Source: Chitinophaga eiseniae
GTDB taxonomy: Bacteria; Bacteroidota; Bacteroidia; Chitinophagales; Chitinophagaceae
DNA: 64,000 nucleotides
Direction of reading: 5' to 3'
Assembly (NCBI RefSeq): GCF_900167135.1
Contig: NZ_FUWZ01000002.1
Coordinates: 956,651-1,020,650, forward strand
Shown: piece by piece, positions 43,534 to 52,522 of the stretch
Numbering within the stretch: position 1 is the stretch's first letter
How the letters are laid out: every line of letters starts with the position of its first letter
The notes under the pieces: model-generated
What the model was told of the DNA's origin: nothing
Database searches by the model: none
What the model saw: the letters and a program-made list of their open reading frames with translations, nothing else
Position numbers and translations under genes: made by a program

Positions 43534-46500
43534 ATGTTTTCAACCAAACCTAAGTTACTGAAGGTCCTTATTCTGTGTTTTTTCTCAATAAACGCCTATT
43601 GTCAGAAGATAGAATTCGGCAACTCACTAAAGGTATTAACCGATCTAAAATCGCCTACAGCAGCTCAATTAGAAAATTTTGGCAATCTGAATGTATCCTA
43701 TCAATCGGGTAGCCCGAATATCGCGATTCCGATCTTCACACTGGAAGCCAAACACTTTAGGTATCCGATATCGCTGTCTTATACAGCCAAGGGCATCCCC
43801 GTCAACGCAGTAGCCGGTGTAGCAGGTCTCGGCTGGCACATGAATGCGGTATCCAGTATCACCTATCAGCGTTTTGGAGAGAAAGACTTTCTCGTTCCTT
43901 TCAACAGTGCAGACAATCAGAGCAATCGGCGCTGGTTTACTTTATCCAATAGCTGCGGTGGAACCTGTACAGGTAATTGCACGTATACCAACGGGCAAGA
44001 CAAGACTACCGCGCTTCTCTACTCCAAAGCCGTTAATCCAAAAGACCTGCCGGAGATATACAGCCTCAATACACCAGTTATCAACGGTAAGTTTTTTTTC
44101 CAGGGCCGGTCTGGATTTACCATGCCCGCCTCCGATCTTAAAATTGACAACTATATACAATCGACTGATAATTTTACTGTGACTTCTGGTGGTATCCATG
44201 TTCGTGATACAGAGGGAAATCTTTATATTTTTTCCTCTATGTATGACGCTTATGCGAACAACGGCCTGTTTCTTACCAAGATCCTGACCGCCGATAACGA
44301 CAGTATCAAATTCTATTACAATAAAGTTAACATACGCTATCGCGCAGAGCCCTCCAGAGTATCCATTGAACATATGAAGGGGCAATATCCCTGTAGCGGC
44401 GGATTTACGTCATATCCTCAGGAAGAAAATGTACCTAAGGAAAACAAACTGGAAGAACTATTCGTCGATTCTATTGTTGCAGGAAATGGAACAAAAGTTG
44501 AATTTATCTATTCCGCCAGGAAAGACCTTGTTTCTTTGGACAACGCGGCTGTCACTGCCAAAAAACTGGACAGGGTCAACGTGTATGATTACAACCGTAA
44601 TTTAAAAAAGCAGTTCGCTTTCCGTTACAGTTACTTTGGAGACAGTACCAATACGGAGAACTGTTATCTGAAGTTACTATCCTTCCGGCAGGTGGTACCA
44701 GGGCAAAACCTTGCCATGAAACATACTTTCGATTACAATCCGATAGTGCTTCCGGGAAGACTTTACTCCAGGACCGATACAATAGGATATTATACCCGTT
44801 TGTCCGGAAACGACATTAATATCAAAGGTGCGCGTGATACCATCGCATCCGGCGCCTGTATGCTGGAGAGAATCAATTATCCCTCTGGTGGCTACACCCT
44901 GCTTAAATATGAAAATAATAAGCTGCTTTACAAAACCCCTTTAAGAATTAAAACACTGGCAGACTATACGCCGGATGGCAAACAGTATAATTTTAGAAGT
45001 TTCGAATATCAGGAAGCCTTATCTTATAACAAAAACTACAGGTATGAAAAAGTCATGTATGAATTAAAATCGACCTGTGTTGGCAGCTCAGCCGCTTTTG
45101 TAAAATGTCCTGCCATTATGCGAACAAGCACCTCTCTTTCTGACTTATACGAATCTTATTATTATGCCAACGTTGATGAAGGCTATCCTAAGGTAACAGA
45201 ATACTTTGGCAGCGATACCGCTTTGGGCAAAAAAGAATACTACTATACAATACCGCAGGTCAATGTTGAATATGGCATCTGGAATCCAACTGTATTATTA
45301 TCTAAGGAACTGACCTATAAGAAAACGAATACCGGATTTAAGCTAATCAGCGAAGTAGAAAACAGCTATAATGATTTTGCTGCTTTCAGGCCTGCCGACC
45401 GGTTTGAAGAGGTAAACCATCCGGCCATCAGAAGAACAAGAGGTCTCTCTTTCTCCGTTCGCTATGAAGAGCAAATAGCGGCTAATTGCAATGGTGTGCC
45501 CGGTGTCATCTGTAGCCCTTATGACATAGAACAGTGGAGCATTGTATTAAATTCTGTACCGGTTCTTCCCACAAAAAAAATAACCCGGCAGTATGCAGAC
45601 AACATTGCTACCCCAATAACTTCAACAGAAAGTTATCTGTATAATGAAACCCGGAGCCTCAGCCCGACAACTATTATTACTACAAACAGTAAAGATGAAA
45701 CCATTACGGTAAAAAAAGGATATGCCTTCAGCTTTCCCGGTGTAGCGGTATATGACAGCATGCAGGCCAGAAACATGAAAAGTATAACAGTAAAAGATTC
45801 CATTTTTAATAATAGCACCCGCATATTTGTTACCACCAACAACTATGGTTTCACAGATGCATCCGGAAAATTAATCGCACCGGCCAGTTACGAAATACAG
45901 CACACCAATAATTCCCCGGAGGTAAGGCTGACATATCATCGTTATGACGCACAGGGTAACATACTGGAACGTTCAAAAACAAATGATGTCCATGAGGTTT
46001 ATTTATGGGGATACAACAATACATATCCGGTTGCCAAAATTTTGGGCAGCACCTATGATCAGGTTATAGCAATAGTGAATCCCAATATCCTGCAACGTCC
46101 GGCAAGTGATCAGCAACTAAGAGATGAGCTTAATAAAATCAGAACAACCTTTGCCAATAGTAACGTACAGATAAGTACATACACTTATGCCCCGTTAATC
46201 GGCATTACCAGCGAAACCGACGCTGCCGGCAGAACCACCTTTTACGAGTATGATGCATTTTCCCGTCTCAAAGCAATACGGGATATGAATAATAAAATAC
46301 TCAAATACTATTGCTACAATTACGCCGGACAGCAGACGGAGTGTACAGATGCCGTCTATTACAACACTGCACTGTCAGGGACTTTTACCAAGAATGATTG
46401 TCCCTCCGGCTATAACCCCCAGGGCCCGGTTGTCTATACTGTGCCGGCTGGAAAGTATGGTTCATTACAATCACAACAGGCGGCAGATGCACAGGCACAA

Positions 46501-47118
46501 TCCGATATGACTGCTAATGGGCAACTATATGCCAACAATAACTCTGGTTGCTGGAAGATATACTATAATCAACCCATTACCCGGATGGTGGCTAAAAACG
46601 ATTGTCCGAACGATTACCCTGGCATTCCGTTGCCTTACACGGTCGACTCAGCCAGATACACCGGTTATACGCAGGACGATGCCAATCAAAAAGCTATCAA
46701 TGAAATAGATGCTAACGGCCAGGCCTACGCCAACGCGAACGGCTCCTGCGCCACGTTATATGCCAATGAAATACAAAGCCAGTGGTTTACAAGAAATAAC
46801 TGTGGTACAGGATATACGGGCGGACAATATCAGTATACCGTTGCGGCGGGTACCTATCACTCTTCTGTCAGCACCGCCGACGCCAATCAGCAGGCACTAA
46901 ACGACATTAATGCCAATGGTCAGAACCAGGCGAATCTGCATGGTACCTGCACCTGCGATCAGGAAGGATATAAGCTCATTAACGGTAATTGTGAAAAAGG
47001 TACGAAAGTACCGTTCCAGGAACCCATCTCAGGTGGCCAGTGCAGGAATGGTTATTATTATCAGTTTTCAGATGGTAGTACCAGTGTTAAATATTATACC
47101 TCAACAACAGCTTGTTAA
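43534..47118 (+). CDS. RHS-like repeat protein with three C-terminal DUF5977-like repeats
   Basis: This is a protein of about 1194 residues. The ATG at 43534 opens a signal peptide (LLKVLILCFFSINAYCQ); an ATG at 43504 would add ten residues. The N-terminal region (FGNLNVSYQSGSPNIAIPIF; FRYPISLSYTAKGIPVNAVA; GLGWHMNAVSSITYQRFG) and YD-type repeats (GRTTFYEYDAFSRLKAIRD) are those of the secreted RHS-like shells of Bacteroidota. Near the C-terminus are three repeats of about 65 residues, each opening F/V-x-(K/R)N(D/N)C and ending with a NGQ-x-(Y/N)AN-x-(N/H)GxC motif (about 950-1145), matching DUF5977. No toxin or nuclease motif follows; the end is a short cysteine-rich tail. Codon use is more AT-rich than in neighbouring genes, which suggests a separate history. 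Likely a surface or secreted protein. Confidence 0.82.
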   Translation: MFSTKPKLLKVLILCFFSINAYCQKIEFGNSLKVLTDLKSPTAAQLENFGNLNVSYQSGSPNIAIPIFTLEAKHFRYPISLSYTAKGIPVNAVAGVAGLGWHMNAVSSITYQRFGEKDFLVPFNSADNQSNRRWFTLSNSCGGTCTGNCTYTNGQDKTTALLYSKAVNPKDLPEIYSLNTPVINGKFFFQGRSGFTMPASDLKIDNYIQSTDNFTVTSGGIHVRDTEGNLYIFSSMYDAYANNGLFLTKILTADNDSIKFYYNKVNIRYRAEPSRVSIEHMKGQYPCSGGFTSYPQEENVPKENKLEELFVDSIVAGNGTKVEFIYSARKDLVSLDNAAVTAKKLDRVNVYDYNRNLKKQFAFRYSYFGDSTNTENCYLKLLSFRQVVPGQNLAMKHTFDYNPIVLPGRLYSRTDTIGYYTRLSGNDINIKGARDTIASGACMLERINYPSGGYTLLKYENNKLLYKTPLRIKTLADYTPDGKQYNFRSFEYQEALSYNKNYRYEKVMYELKSTCVGSSAAFVKCPAIMRTSTSLSDLYESYYYANVDEGYPKVTEYFGSDTALGKKEYYYTIPQVNVEYGIWNPTVLLSKELTYKKTNTGFKLISEVENSYNDFAAFRPADRFEEVNHPAIRRTRGLSFSVRYEEQIAANCNGVPGVICSPYDIEQWSIVLNSVPVLPTKKITRQYADNIATPITSTESYLYNETRSLSPTTIITTNSKDETITVKKGYAFSFPGVAVYDSMQARNMKSITVKDSIFNNSTRIFVTTNNYGFTDASGKLIAPASYEIQHTNNSPEVRLTYHRYDAQGNILERSKTNDVHEVYLWGYNNTYPVAKILGSTYDQVIAIVNPNILQRPASDQQLRDELNKIRTTFANSNVQISTYTYAPLIGITSETDAAGRTTFYEYDAFSRLKAIRDMNNKILKYYCYNYAGQQTECTDAVYYNTALSGTFTKNDCPSGYNPQGPVVYTVPAGKYGSLQSQQAADAQAQSDMTANGQLYANNNSGCWKIYYNQPITRMVAKNDCPNDYPGIPLPYTVDSARYTGYTQDDANQKAINEIDANGQAYANANGSCATLYANEIQSQWFTRNNCGTGYTGGQYQYTVAAGTYHSSVSTADANQQALNDINANGQNQANLHGTCTCDQEGYKLINGNCEKGTKVPFQEPISGGQCRNGYYYQFSDGSTSVKYYTSTTAC

Positions 47119-47191
47119 AATAACGGACAATCGATTGGCGGGAAGTGTTACCTTTTCCCGATAAATATTAAATCCGGATAAAATACGGTCC

Positions 47192-47235
47192 AAATTAAAG
47201 CCCCACCGGCTGCATTGCCGGTGGGGCTTTAATTT
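47192..47235. terminator. Bidirectional terminator between RHS-like and aminotransferase genes
   Basis: A perfect 19-bp stem (core AAAGCCCCACCGGC) with a 6-nt loop TGCATT is flanked by AAATT and AATTT. It lies 73 bp after one stop codon and 15 bp before the other. Confidence 0.93.
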
Positions 47236-47249
47236 GCATCAACAATTTT

Positions 47250-48431
47250 CTACAGCTTATCCAACCCCTCACAAATCACCTTACACGCCTGCACAATCTC
47301 CTCTTCTGTAATAATCAGCGGCGGCGCTATGCGCATACATTCTGCTGCAAAAAGAAACCAATCCGTAAGCACACCATTTGCGATGCAGTAATCAATCGTC
47401 TTTTTATTGACTTCGAAGCTTTCGAGTTCTACCGCCATCATCAGGCCGAGGGAGCGTACCGCTTTAATAGCCGGGTGCTGCAGGTGTTTGCGGAACAGCT
47501 CTCCTTTGGCTTTTACGTCTTTGATCACCTGTGATTCCAGCAGTGCGTTGAAACCGGCGAGACCGGCGGCGCAGTTCACGGGGTGGCCGCCAAACGTGGT
47601 GATATGGCCCAGTACCGGGTTGTTGGTCAGGCTCCACATGATGGTATGGGAGGAAATGAAAGCGCCCAGCGGCATACCCCCACCGAGGGCTTTACCGAGC
47701 AACAGGATATCGGGAACGATGCCCAGTTGTTCAAACGCCCAGAGGGTACCGTTGCGGCCGAGGCCACACTGTACTTCGTCGAGTATGAGCAGTGCGCCGG
47801 TTTCGTTACATTTGGCGCGTAAAGCGTGTATCCATTCCGGTTGGGGAACGATGACACCGCCTTCTCCCTGTACACTTTCTGCGAAAACCGCAGCGGTGTT
47901 ACGGGTGATCAGTTCCAGGGAAGCGTAGTTGTTATACTCCAGGTGCTGTATGCCCGGGAGTAGCGGACGGTAGGCGTTGCGCCAGTATTCATCACCGAGG
48001 ATGCTGAGCGCGCCTTGTGTGGAGCCATGGTAGCTGCGGTTAAAAGCGGCTATTTCTGTTCTGCCGGTGAAACGTTTGGCCAGTTTCATGGCGCCTTCTA
48101 CGGCTTCTGCGCCGGAGTTGGTAAAATATACGCAGTCGAGGTTTTCAGGAAGATGTTGTGTCAGCGCTTTGGCATAAGCTACCTGTGGCGACTGTACGAA
48201 TTCTCCGTATACGAGCAGGTGCATATATTGCTGCGCCTGTTCCTGGATGGCTTTCACCACGGCAGGGTGACAATGCCCCATGTTACATACGCTGATGCCG
48301 GCAATCAGGTCCAGGTACTTCCTGCCGTTGGCATCCCACATGTACATGCCTTCTGCTTTAACGATCTCCAGTGCCAGCGGCGCATCTGATGTTTGCGCCA
48401 CGTGCTGCAAAAAAAGTTGCCTGTTGTTCAT
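47250..48431 (-). CDS. Class III PLP-dependent aminotransferase
   Basis: This is a 393-residue protein from the ATG at 48431 (MNNRQLFLQHVAQ). A GTG/ATG 33 bp further upstream would place the promoter inside the gene. The fold type I class III signatures are clear: GISVCNMGHCHPAVV, TNSGAEAVEGAMKLAKR, LLILDEVQCGLGRNG (Asp219) and the Schiff-base lysine in LLLGKALGGGMPLGAF (Lys247). It resembles acetylornithine, ornithine and 4-aminobutyrate aminotransferases. No arginine or putrescine pathway gene lies beside it, so the amino donor is uncertain. A TACCTTCG -7-like element lies just upstream. Confidence 0.93.
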   Translation of the reverse strand: MNNRQLFLQHVAQTSDAPLALEIVKAEGMYMWDANGRKYLDLIAGISVCNMGHCHPAVVKAIQEQAQQYMHLLVYGEFVQSPQVAYAKALTQHLPENLDCVYFTNSGAEAVEGAMKLAKRFTGRTEIAAFNRSYHGSTQGALSILGDEYWRNAYRPLLPGIQHLEYNNYASLELITRNTAAVFAESVQGEGGVIVPQPEWIHALRAKCNETGALLILDEVQCGLGRNGTLWAFEQLGIVPDILLLGKALGGGMPLGAFISSHTIMWSLTNNPVLGHITTFGGHPVNCAAGLAGFNALLESQVIKDVKAKGELFRKHLQHPAIKAVRSLGLMMAVELESFEVNKKTIDYCIANGVLTDWFLFAAECMRIAPPLIITEEEIVQACKVICEGLDKL

Positions 48432-48482
48432 ATCTCTATCATTCTCTGCGAAGGTAGAAAACAACGGCTAATTAGTAATTGT

Positions 48483-48490
48483 TATATTTG
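48483..48490 (+). promoter_or_regulatory. -7 promoter element of the gamma-carbonic anhydrase gene
   Basis: TATATTTG is a full TAnnTTTG match, 26 nt before the start codon. Confidence 0.55.
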
Positions 48491-48516
48491 TACTATTCAG
48501 ATTAAAACTATCAGCT

Positions 48517-49047
48517 ATGTCTCACATTATACCCTTAAGAGGATTTACTCCGAAAATTGCAGAAGGCTGCTTCATTGCGCCGAATGCCACTATTGTCGGC
48601 GATGTTGAAATGGGCAAAGGATGTACCGTATGGTTCAACGCCGTTGTACGCGGTGATGTGAACAGCATCCGCCTGGGCGACAACGTAAATGTACAGGACG
48701 GCGCCGTGATCCACTGTACCTATGAGAAATCCAAAACCATCGTGGGCAATAATGTATCTATCGGCCACAATGCTATCCTGCACGGCTGCACGGTGGATAA
48801 CGACGTGCTGATAGGCATGGGCGCCATCGTTATGGACAATGCACACATCAGCAGCAACAGCATCATCGCTGCGGGCGCAGTAGTACTGGCAGGCACTCAT
48901 GTGGAACCAGGCACCATCTGGGCCGGCGTTCCCGCCAAAAAAGTGAAAGACATCGATATGGCCCTCATCAAAGGGGAAATCAACCGCATCTCCAAAAACT
49001 ACAATATGTACGCCTCCTGGTATACGGAAGGGGAGCAGCAACCATAA
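48517..49047 (+). CDS. Gamma-class carbonic anhydrase family protein
   Basis: This is a 176-residue left-handed beta-helix protein with hexapeptide repeats (IAPNATIVGDVEMG; IGMGAIVMDNAHI; IIAAGAVVLAGTHVEPGTIW). The three metal-binding histidines of the gamma class are present: His66 (GAVIHC), His84 and His89 (IGHNAILHGC). It forms trimers in the cytoplasm. Some family members are active carbonic anhydrases, others bind CoA esters or have no known activity. It diverges from the aminotransferase gene. Confidence 0.92.
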   Translation: MSHIIPLRGFTPKIAEGCFIAPNATIVGDVEMGKGCTVWFNAVVRGDVNSIRLGDNVNVQDGAVIHCTYEKSKTIVGNNVSIGHNAILHGCTVDNDVLIGMGAIVMDNAHISSNSIIAAGAVVLAGTHVEPGTIWAGVPAKKVKDIDMALIKGEINRISKNYNMYASWYTEGEQQP

Positions 49048-49089
49048 CGCTTTACGAAAATTCATTATATTGCAGGCAAATATCCCACT

Positions 49090-49239
49090 ATGAAAACGTT
49101 TATTTGCCTGCTCCTTTTGGCTGCCATTGTGCTGCCAGGCTGCTCTTCACAGAAATACGGGTGCCCCGCCACCAGCTACAATAAAAAAGATTTACAGCGG
49201 ACCAACCGCAAAGCAGGCAAACAAATGCGTTTATTCTAG
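49090..49239 (+). CDS. Tiny lipoprotein 1 (49 residues)
   Basis: An ATG-to-TAG frame of 49 codons encodes a lipoprotein signal with lipobox LPGC (Cys18: MKTFICLLLLAAIVLPGC), then SSQKYGCPATSYNKK and a basic tail. The signal is complete, and the motif Q-K-x-GCP recurs in the next gene, so I regard it as real in spite of its length. It starts 42 bp after the carbonic anhydrase stop. The protein would be an inner- or outer-membrane-anchored peptide of about 32 residues. Function unknown. Confidence 0.65.
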   Translation: MKTFICLLLLAAIVLPGCSSQKYGCPATSYNKKDLQRTNRKAGKQMRLF

Positions 49240-49252
49240 TAAAACCCATACT

Positions 49253-49393
49253 ATGCGCAAAATAATCGCCCTTGCCCTGCTCGCCGCCATCGCCCTCACG
49301 GCCTGCCGCACCCAAAAGAAAGGATGTCCCCAGCCCAAACGCAACTGGGGCGCAGAGAAAGTACTCGATGAATTAGGGAAACCGAAAAAATAG
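49253..49393 (+). CDS. Tiny lipoprotein 2 (46 residues)
   Basis: This 46-codon gene starts 13 bp after tiny lipoprotein 1. It has a full lipoprotein signal (MRKIIALALLAAIALTAC, Cys18), then RTQKKGCPQPKRNWGAEKVL and a short end. The QKKGCP motif parallels QKYGCP in its neighbour, which suggests an old tandem duplication. The element N-x-GAEK-x-L is one I associate with very small lipoproteins of Bacteroidota. Its TAG directly touches the stop codon of rsgA on the other strand. Confidence 0.7.
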   Translation: MRKIIALALLAAIALTACRTQKKGCPQPKRNWGAEKVLDELGKPKK

Positions 49394-50329
49394 CTAGTAT
49401 TGTTCCTCCCCGATGGTCTCGAGGATCGTGGCATAACTCACATAGCGGTCGGGATCTATTTCTCCGGCCTCAACAGCCTCTTTTACCGCACAACCGGGCT
49501 CGTTGATATGCAAACAGTTATTGAATTGACATTGGGAAAGATAGGGCTGCATTTCCAGGAAATAGTGGGATAGCTCCGCTTTGTCGATATCCACGATACC
49601 AAACTCACGCACGCCGGGGGTGTCTATCAGACAACCGCCATCGGGCAGGTCATACATCTCCGCGAAAGTGGTGGTGTGCAACCCTTTCCCGCTCCAGCCG
49701 CTCACAGCGGTGGTACGCAGGTCCAGCCCCGGTACCAGGTCGTTGATCAGCGAGGATTTCCCCACGCCGGAATGGCCGGACATCAGGGTGGTCTTACCTT
49801 TCAGTATCGCCCTGATTTCATCTATTCCTTCCTGCTCTGTGGCGGAAATGAGCTTCACCGGATAGCCTATGTCGGTATACAGGGCTTCCATAGCCTCAAA
49901 AACCTCCATTTCCTTCGCCCGGTAAATATCTTTTTTATTGAACACCAGCACAGCAGGGATATGATAGGCTGCTGCGGTGACCAGGAATCGGTCTATAAAC
50001 CCCTGCGAGGTACGCGGCTCGCGGATAGTACCTATCAGCATGGCCTGGTCCAGGTTGGCGGCGATAATGTGCTTTTTGTTACGCCCGTGCGGGGAACTGC
50101 GCACAATATAATTCCGGCGCTCACCGATTTCCGTGATCATGGCATTTTTGGCACTGGCGTCACTTTCATCGGGCACAATCTCCACCACATCGCCTACGGC
50201 AATGGGATTGGTAGAAGTGATATCCTCATTTTTTTTGAAGATACCTTTCATCCTCGCCTGGAATGTTTCGCCTGTGGTGGTTTTCACCACATACCAGCTG
50301 CCTGTTGATTTATATACTGTTGCTTGCAA
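49394..50329 (-). CDS. rsgA: Ribosome small-subunit-dependent GTPase RsgA
   Basis: This is a 311-residue, circularly permuted GTPase involved in 30S subunit maturation. It has an N-terminal OB fold (1 to about 80). The G4 motif NKKD (131-134) precedes the P-loop GHSGVGKSS (185-193) and DTPG (236-239), as expected for the permuted family. The C-terminal zinc site Cys267-x4-Cys272-x-His274-x5-Cys280 is complete. It is transcribed alone; a family A inverted repeat separates it from the Bat operon upstream. Confidence 0.96.
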   Translation of the reverse strand: MQATVYKSTGSWYVVKTTTGETFQARMKGIFKKNEDITSTNPIAVGDVVEIVPDESDASAKNAMITEIGERRNYIVRSSPHGRNKKHIIAANLDQAMLIGTIREPRTSQGFIDRFLVTAAAYHIPAVLVFNKKDIYRAKEMEVFEAMEALYTDIGYPVKLISATEQEGIDEIRAILKGKTTLMSGHSGVGKSSLINDLVPGLDLRTTAVSGWSGKGLHTTTFAEMYDLPDGGCLIDTPGVREFGIVDIDKAELSHYFLEMQPYLSQCQFNNCLHINEPGCAVKEAVEAGEIDPDRYVSYATILETIGEEQY

Positions 50330-50361
50330 TAGTCCGGAAATTTATATCCCCAAAGGTAAAT

Positions 50362-50453
50362 GTTTCATCACGCAAAGACAAAAAGAGAGCAAAGGCCGCA
50401 AAGGGGTCACCTTTTGCTGTCTTTGCTCTCTTTTTGTCTTTGCGTGATGAAAC
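50362..50453. repeat. Family A inverted repeat, copy 3 (GCAAAG type)
   Basis: The outer arms GTTTCATCACGCAAAGACAA, continuing for 33 bp, are exact complements; the centre is less regular. The right end touches the stop codon of batA (50454) without a gap. It lies between two genes of the same direction, so it can act as batA terminator. Confidence 0.9.
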
Positions 50454-51464
50454 TTATGGTAAACTTCTGAACAAGGAATAACGCAGTACCACTTCCAGCA
50501 GGATACAGGCCAGCGCCAGCATCGCCAGCGGAAAGAAGTGTTCTGCATATCGTTTGTAAGAGGTGATCTCCACTTTTGTTTTTTCCAGCTGATCGATCTC
50601 TGCGTAGATGTTCTTCAGGTCAGTGGTATTGGTGGCGCGGAAGTACTTACCGCCGGTCTCTTTGGAGATCTTTTTCATCAGCGGTTCGTCGATCTGTACG
50701 TCCTGCATCACCATCTGCACGCTGCCATCGGCCATCGGCATCGGGAAAGGCGCTTTCCCCTGGGTGCCTACGCCAATGGTATAAACCCTTATCTTAAAGG
50801 CTTTGGCAATCTCCAGCGCGGTGAGCGGGTCTACCAGGCCGGTATTGTTCACACCATCTGTCAGGAGGATGATCACCTTGCTTTTAGCGTGACTGTTACG
50901 CAGACGGTCTACTGAGGTAGCGAGGCCCATACCGATGGCGGTACCATCCTGCAACATGCCGCTTTTCACCTGCATAATCTGGTTCTTCAGCACGGCATGG
51001 TCGGTAGTAATAGGACACTGCGTAAAACTTTCGCCAGAGAACACGACCAGACCGATACGGTCGCTGATACGTTTATCCACGAAGTCCATGGCCACTTTCT
51101 TGGCGGCTTCCATCCTGTTGGGCTGCAGATCTTCTGCCAGCATACTGCCGGAGATATCGATGGCCATCACAATATCGATGCCCTCACTGTCAATGTTCTC
51201 GGAAGTATTGGAGGTCTGCGGCCGCGCCAGCGCTGTGACGAGGGCTGCATAAGCCAGGACGCGCAGGGCCAGCAACAACGGCCGGAAACGTACCTTCCAG
51301 GATACCGGCAGTCCTTTCAGACCAGCTACGGACGATACCTTCATCACCCCCTGCGCTTTTTTGCGCCGGGCAATGCGCCAGTATATCATCACCGGTATCA
51401 GCAATAACAGCCAGAAGAAAACCGGATAGGCAAATTCAATATTTTTCCACGCTGAAAAATCCAT
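50454..51464 (-). CDS. batA: BatA-type von Willebrand factor A domain protein
   Basis: This is a 336-residue protein with two N-terminal membrane helices (about 11-28 and 60-80), one C-terminal helix (about 310-330) and a VWA domain (about 95-290) with an intact metal site DISGS (103-107), then DGTAIG and LLTDGVNN. It matches the BatA/BatB proteins of Bacteroides-type aerotolerance operons. It should interact with the MoxR ATPase encoded upstream. It is the last gene of the four-gene operon on the minus strand (53402-54403 first). Confidence 0.92.
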   Translation of the reverse strand: MDFSAWKNIEFAYPVFFWLLLLIPVMIYWRIARRKKAQGVMKVSSVAGLKGLPVSWKVRFRPLLLALRVLAYAALVTALARPQTSNTSENIDSEGIDIVMAIDISGSMLAEDLQPNRMEAAKKVAMDFVDKRISDRIGLVVFSGESFTQCPITTDHAVLKNQIMQVKSGMLQDGTAIGMGLATSVDRLRNSHAKSKVIILLTDGVNNTGLVDPLTALEIAKAFKIRVYTIGVGTQGKAPFPMPMADGSVQMVMQDVQIDEPLMKKISKETGGKYFRATNTTDLKNIYAEIDQLEKTKVEITSYKRYAEHFFPLAMLALACILLEVVLRYSLFRSLP

Positions 51465-51489
51465 CGCTTAAATTCAGTTAAATGACTAA

Positions 51490-52497
51490 TTACGCACCTG
51501 TCTGCGGCTTCTCGTCAGGAGCGCCGGGCGTTTGCGCCACGGGCTCTTCTTTGGGCCTTGTCCATTCGAGGATCTCTTCCGCTTTGGTCATACAGTCTTC
51601 ATGCTCGTCGGCGGTAGGCTGTAACTTAGCGAACTTGGCAAGGTCCGCAATGGCCAGCAGGGAGCGTAACTTGTCCCGTTGCTGGTTTAGTTTGGTCACC
51701 GGCTTGATGTTTTTCAACAATTCCTCAGAAGTCTGTTCCAGCGCCGCAATACCAAACTGATGTTCAAAATAGGTACGCAAAATATCTGTCAATCGGGTAT
51801 AATACTGTTTGATGTCGCCCTGCTGCCACAGCTGCTCTTCTTTGAGTGACTTCAGCTGCTGCCTGGCCAGGTCGTAAGGCGTTACCAGCGGCAGTTTCTC
51901 CGCCGGCTTCTTTTCCGGGCGTTTGCGGAAATACAGCCAGAGTCCCAGCGCTATCAGCACCACGGCAGCGCCGATAGCGATGTACAGCCAGTAGTCCCAG
52001 ATATTCCAGGGTACTGCCCGTACCGTTTTGATCGGCTTAAAGGCTTTGGTGGTATCTACCGCTACGGTATTGACATCGATGCCGAGCGGCTGGCTGAACA
52101 GGGTATCTACGCTGTTAGCGCCGGTAGCGCCGTATACTTCAAATTTCTGCGGGGGAAACTCCCAGTGGCCGGAGTCGAAGCTGGTAACGGTGAGCGTTTG
52201 CTGCAGCACCTTCATGTCCTGCTGTGTCAGGGTGTCTACCCTGGAGCGGGTCACCACTTCAAAATGGTCCAGGGAGTCCGGCACGATGGGTAACAGCAGC
52301 CTGAATTCGGGCTTATTGAACACCGCTGCCGGCACGGTGGCCTTCAGGTGCAGTTTCACCTGTTCACCGATCCGGATGCTGCTGCTGTCCGCTTTGGCGG
52401 TCACTTCGAGGGTATTCTGCGCCAGCAGTCCTAACGGGAACAACAACCCAATAAAGAAAGATAAAAGTATACGTCTTATCACTTGCTGTTTATACAT
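51490..52497 (-). CDS. BatD/DUF4381-like membrane protein of the Bat operon
   Basis: This is a 335-residue protein with a signal peptide ending LLAQ and a periplasmic beta-sandwich (about 28-150, EVTAKADSSSIRIGEQVKLH). One transmembrane helix follows (about 172-194) ending YFRKRPEKK, then a cytoplasmic helical region (about 200-310) with DILRTYFEHQFGIAALEQTS, like DUF4381. In the Bat operon such proteins stand between DUF58 and VWA genes. It probably passes envelope signals to, or anchors, the MoxR-VWA complex. The gaps to both neighbours are 25 bp. Confidence 0.8.
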   Translation of the reverse strand: MYKQQVIRRILLSFFIGLLFPLGLLAQNTLEVTAKADSSSIRIGEQVKLHLKATVPAAVFNKPEFRLLLPIVPDSLDHFEVVTRSRVDTLTQQDMKVLQQTLTVTSFDSGHWEFPPQKFEVYGATGANSVDTLFSQPLGIDVNTVAVDTTKAFKPIKTVRAVPWNIWDYWLYIAIGAAVVLIALGLWLYFRKRPEKKPAEKLPLVTPYDLARQQLKSLKEEQLWQQGDIKQYYTRLTDILRTYFEHQFGIAALEQTSEELLKNIKPVTKLNQQRDKLRSLLAIADLAKFAKLQPTADEHEDCMTKAEEILEWTRPKEEPVAQTPGAPDEKPQTGA

Positions 52498-52522
52498 GTC
52501 TGAATTTGCTCTCCTTAATAAC

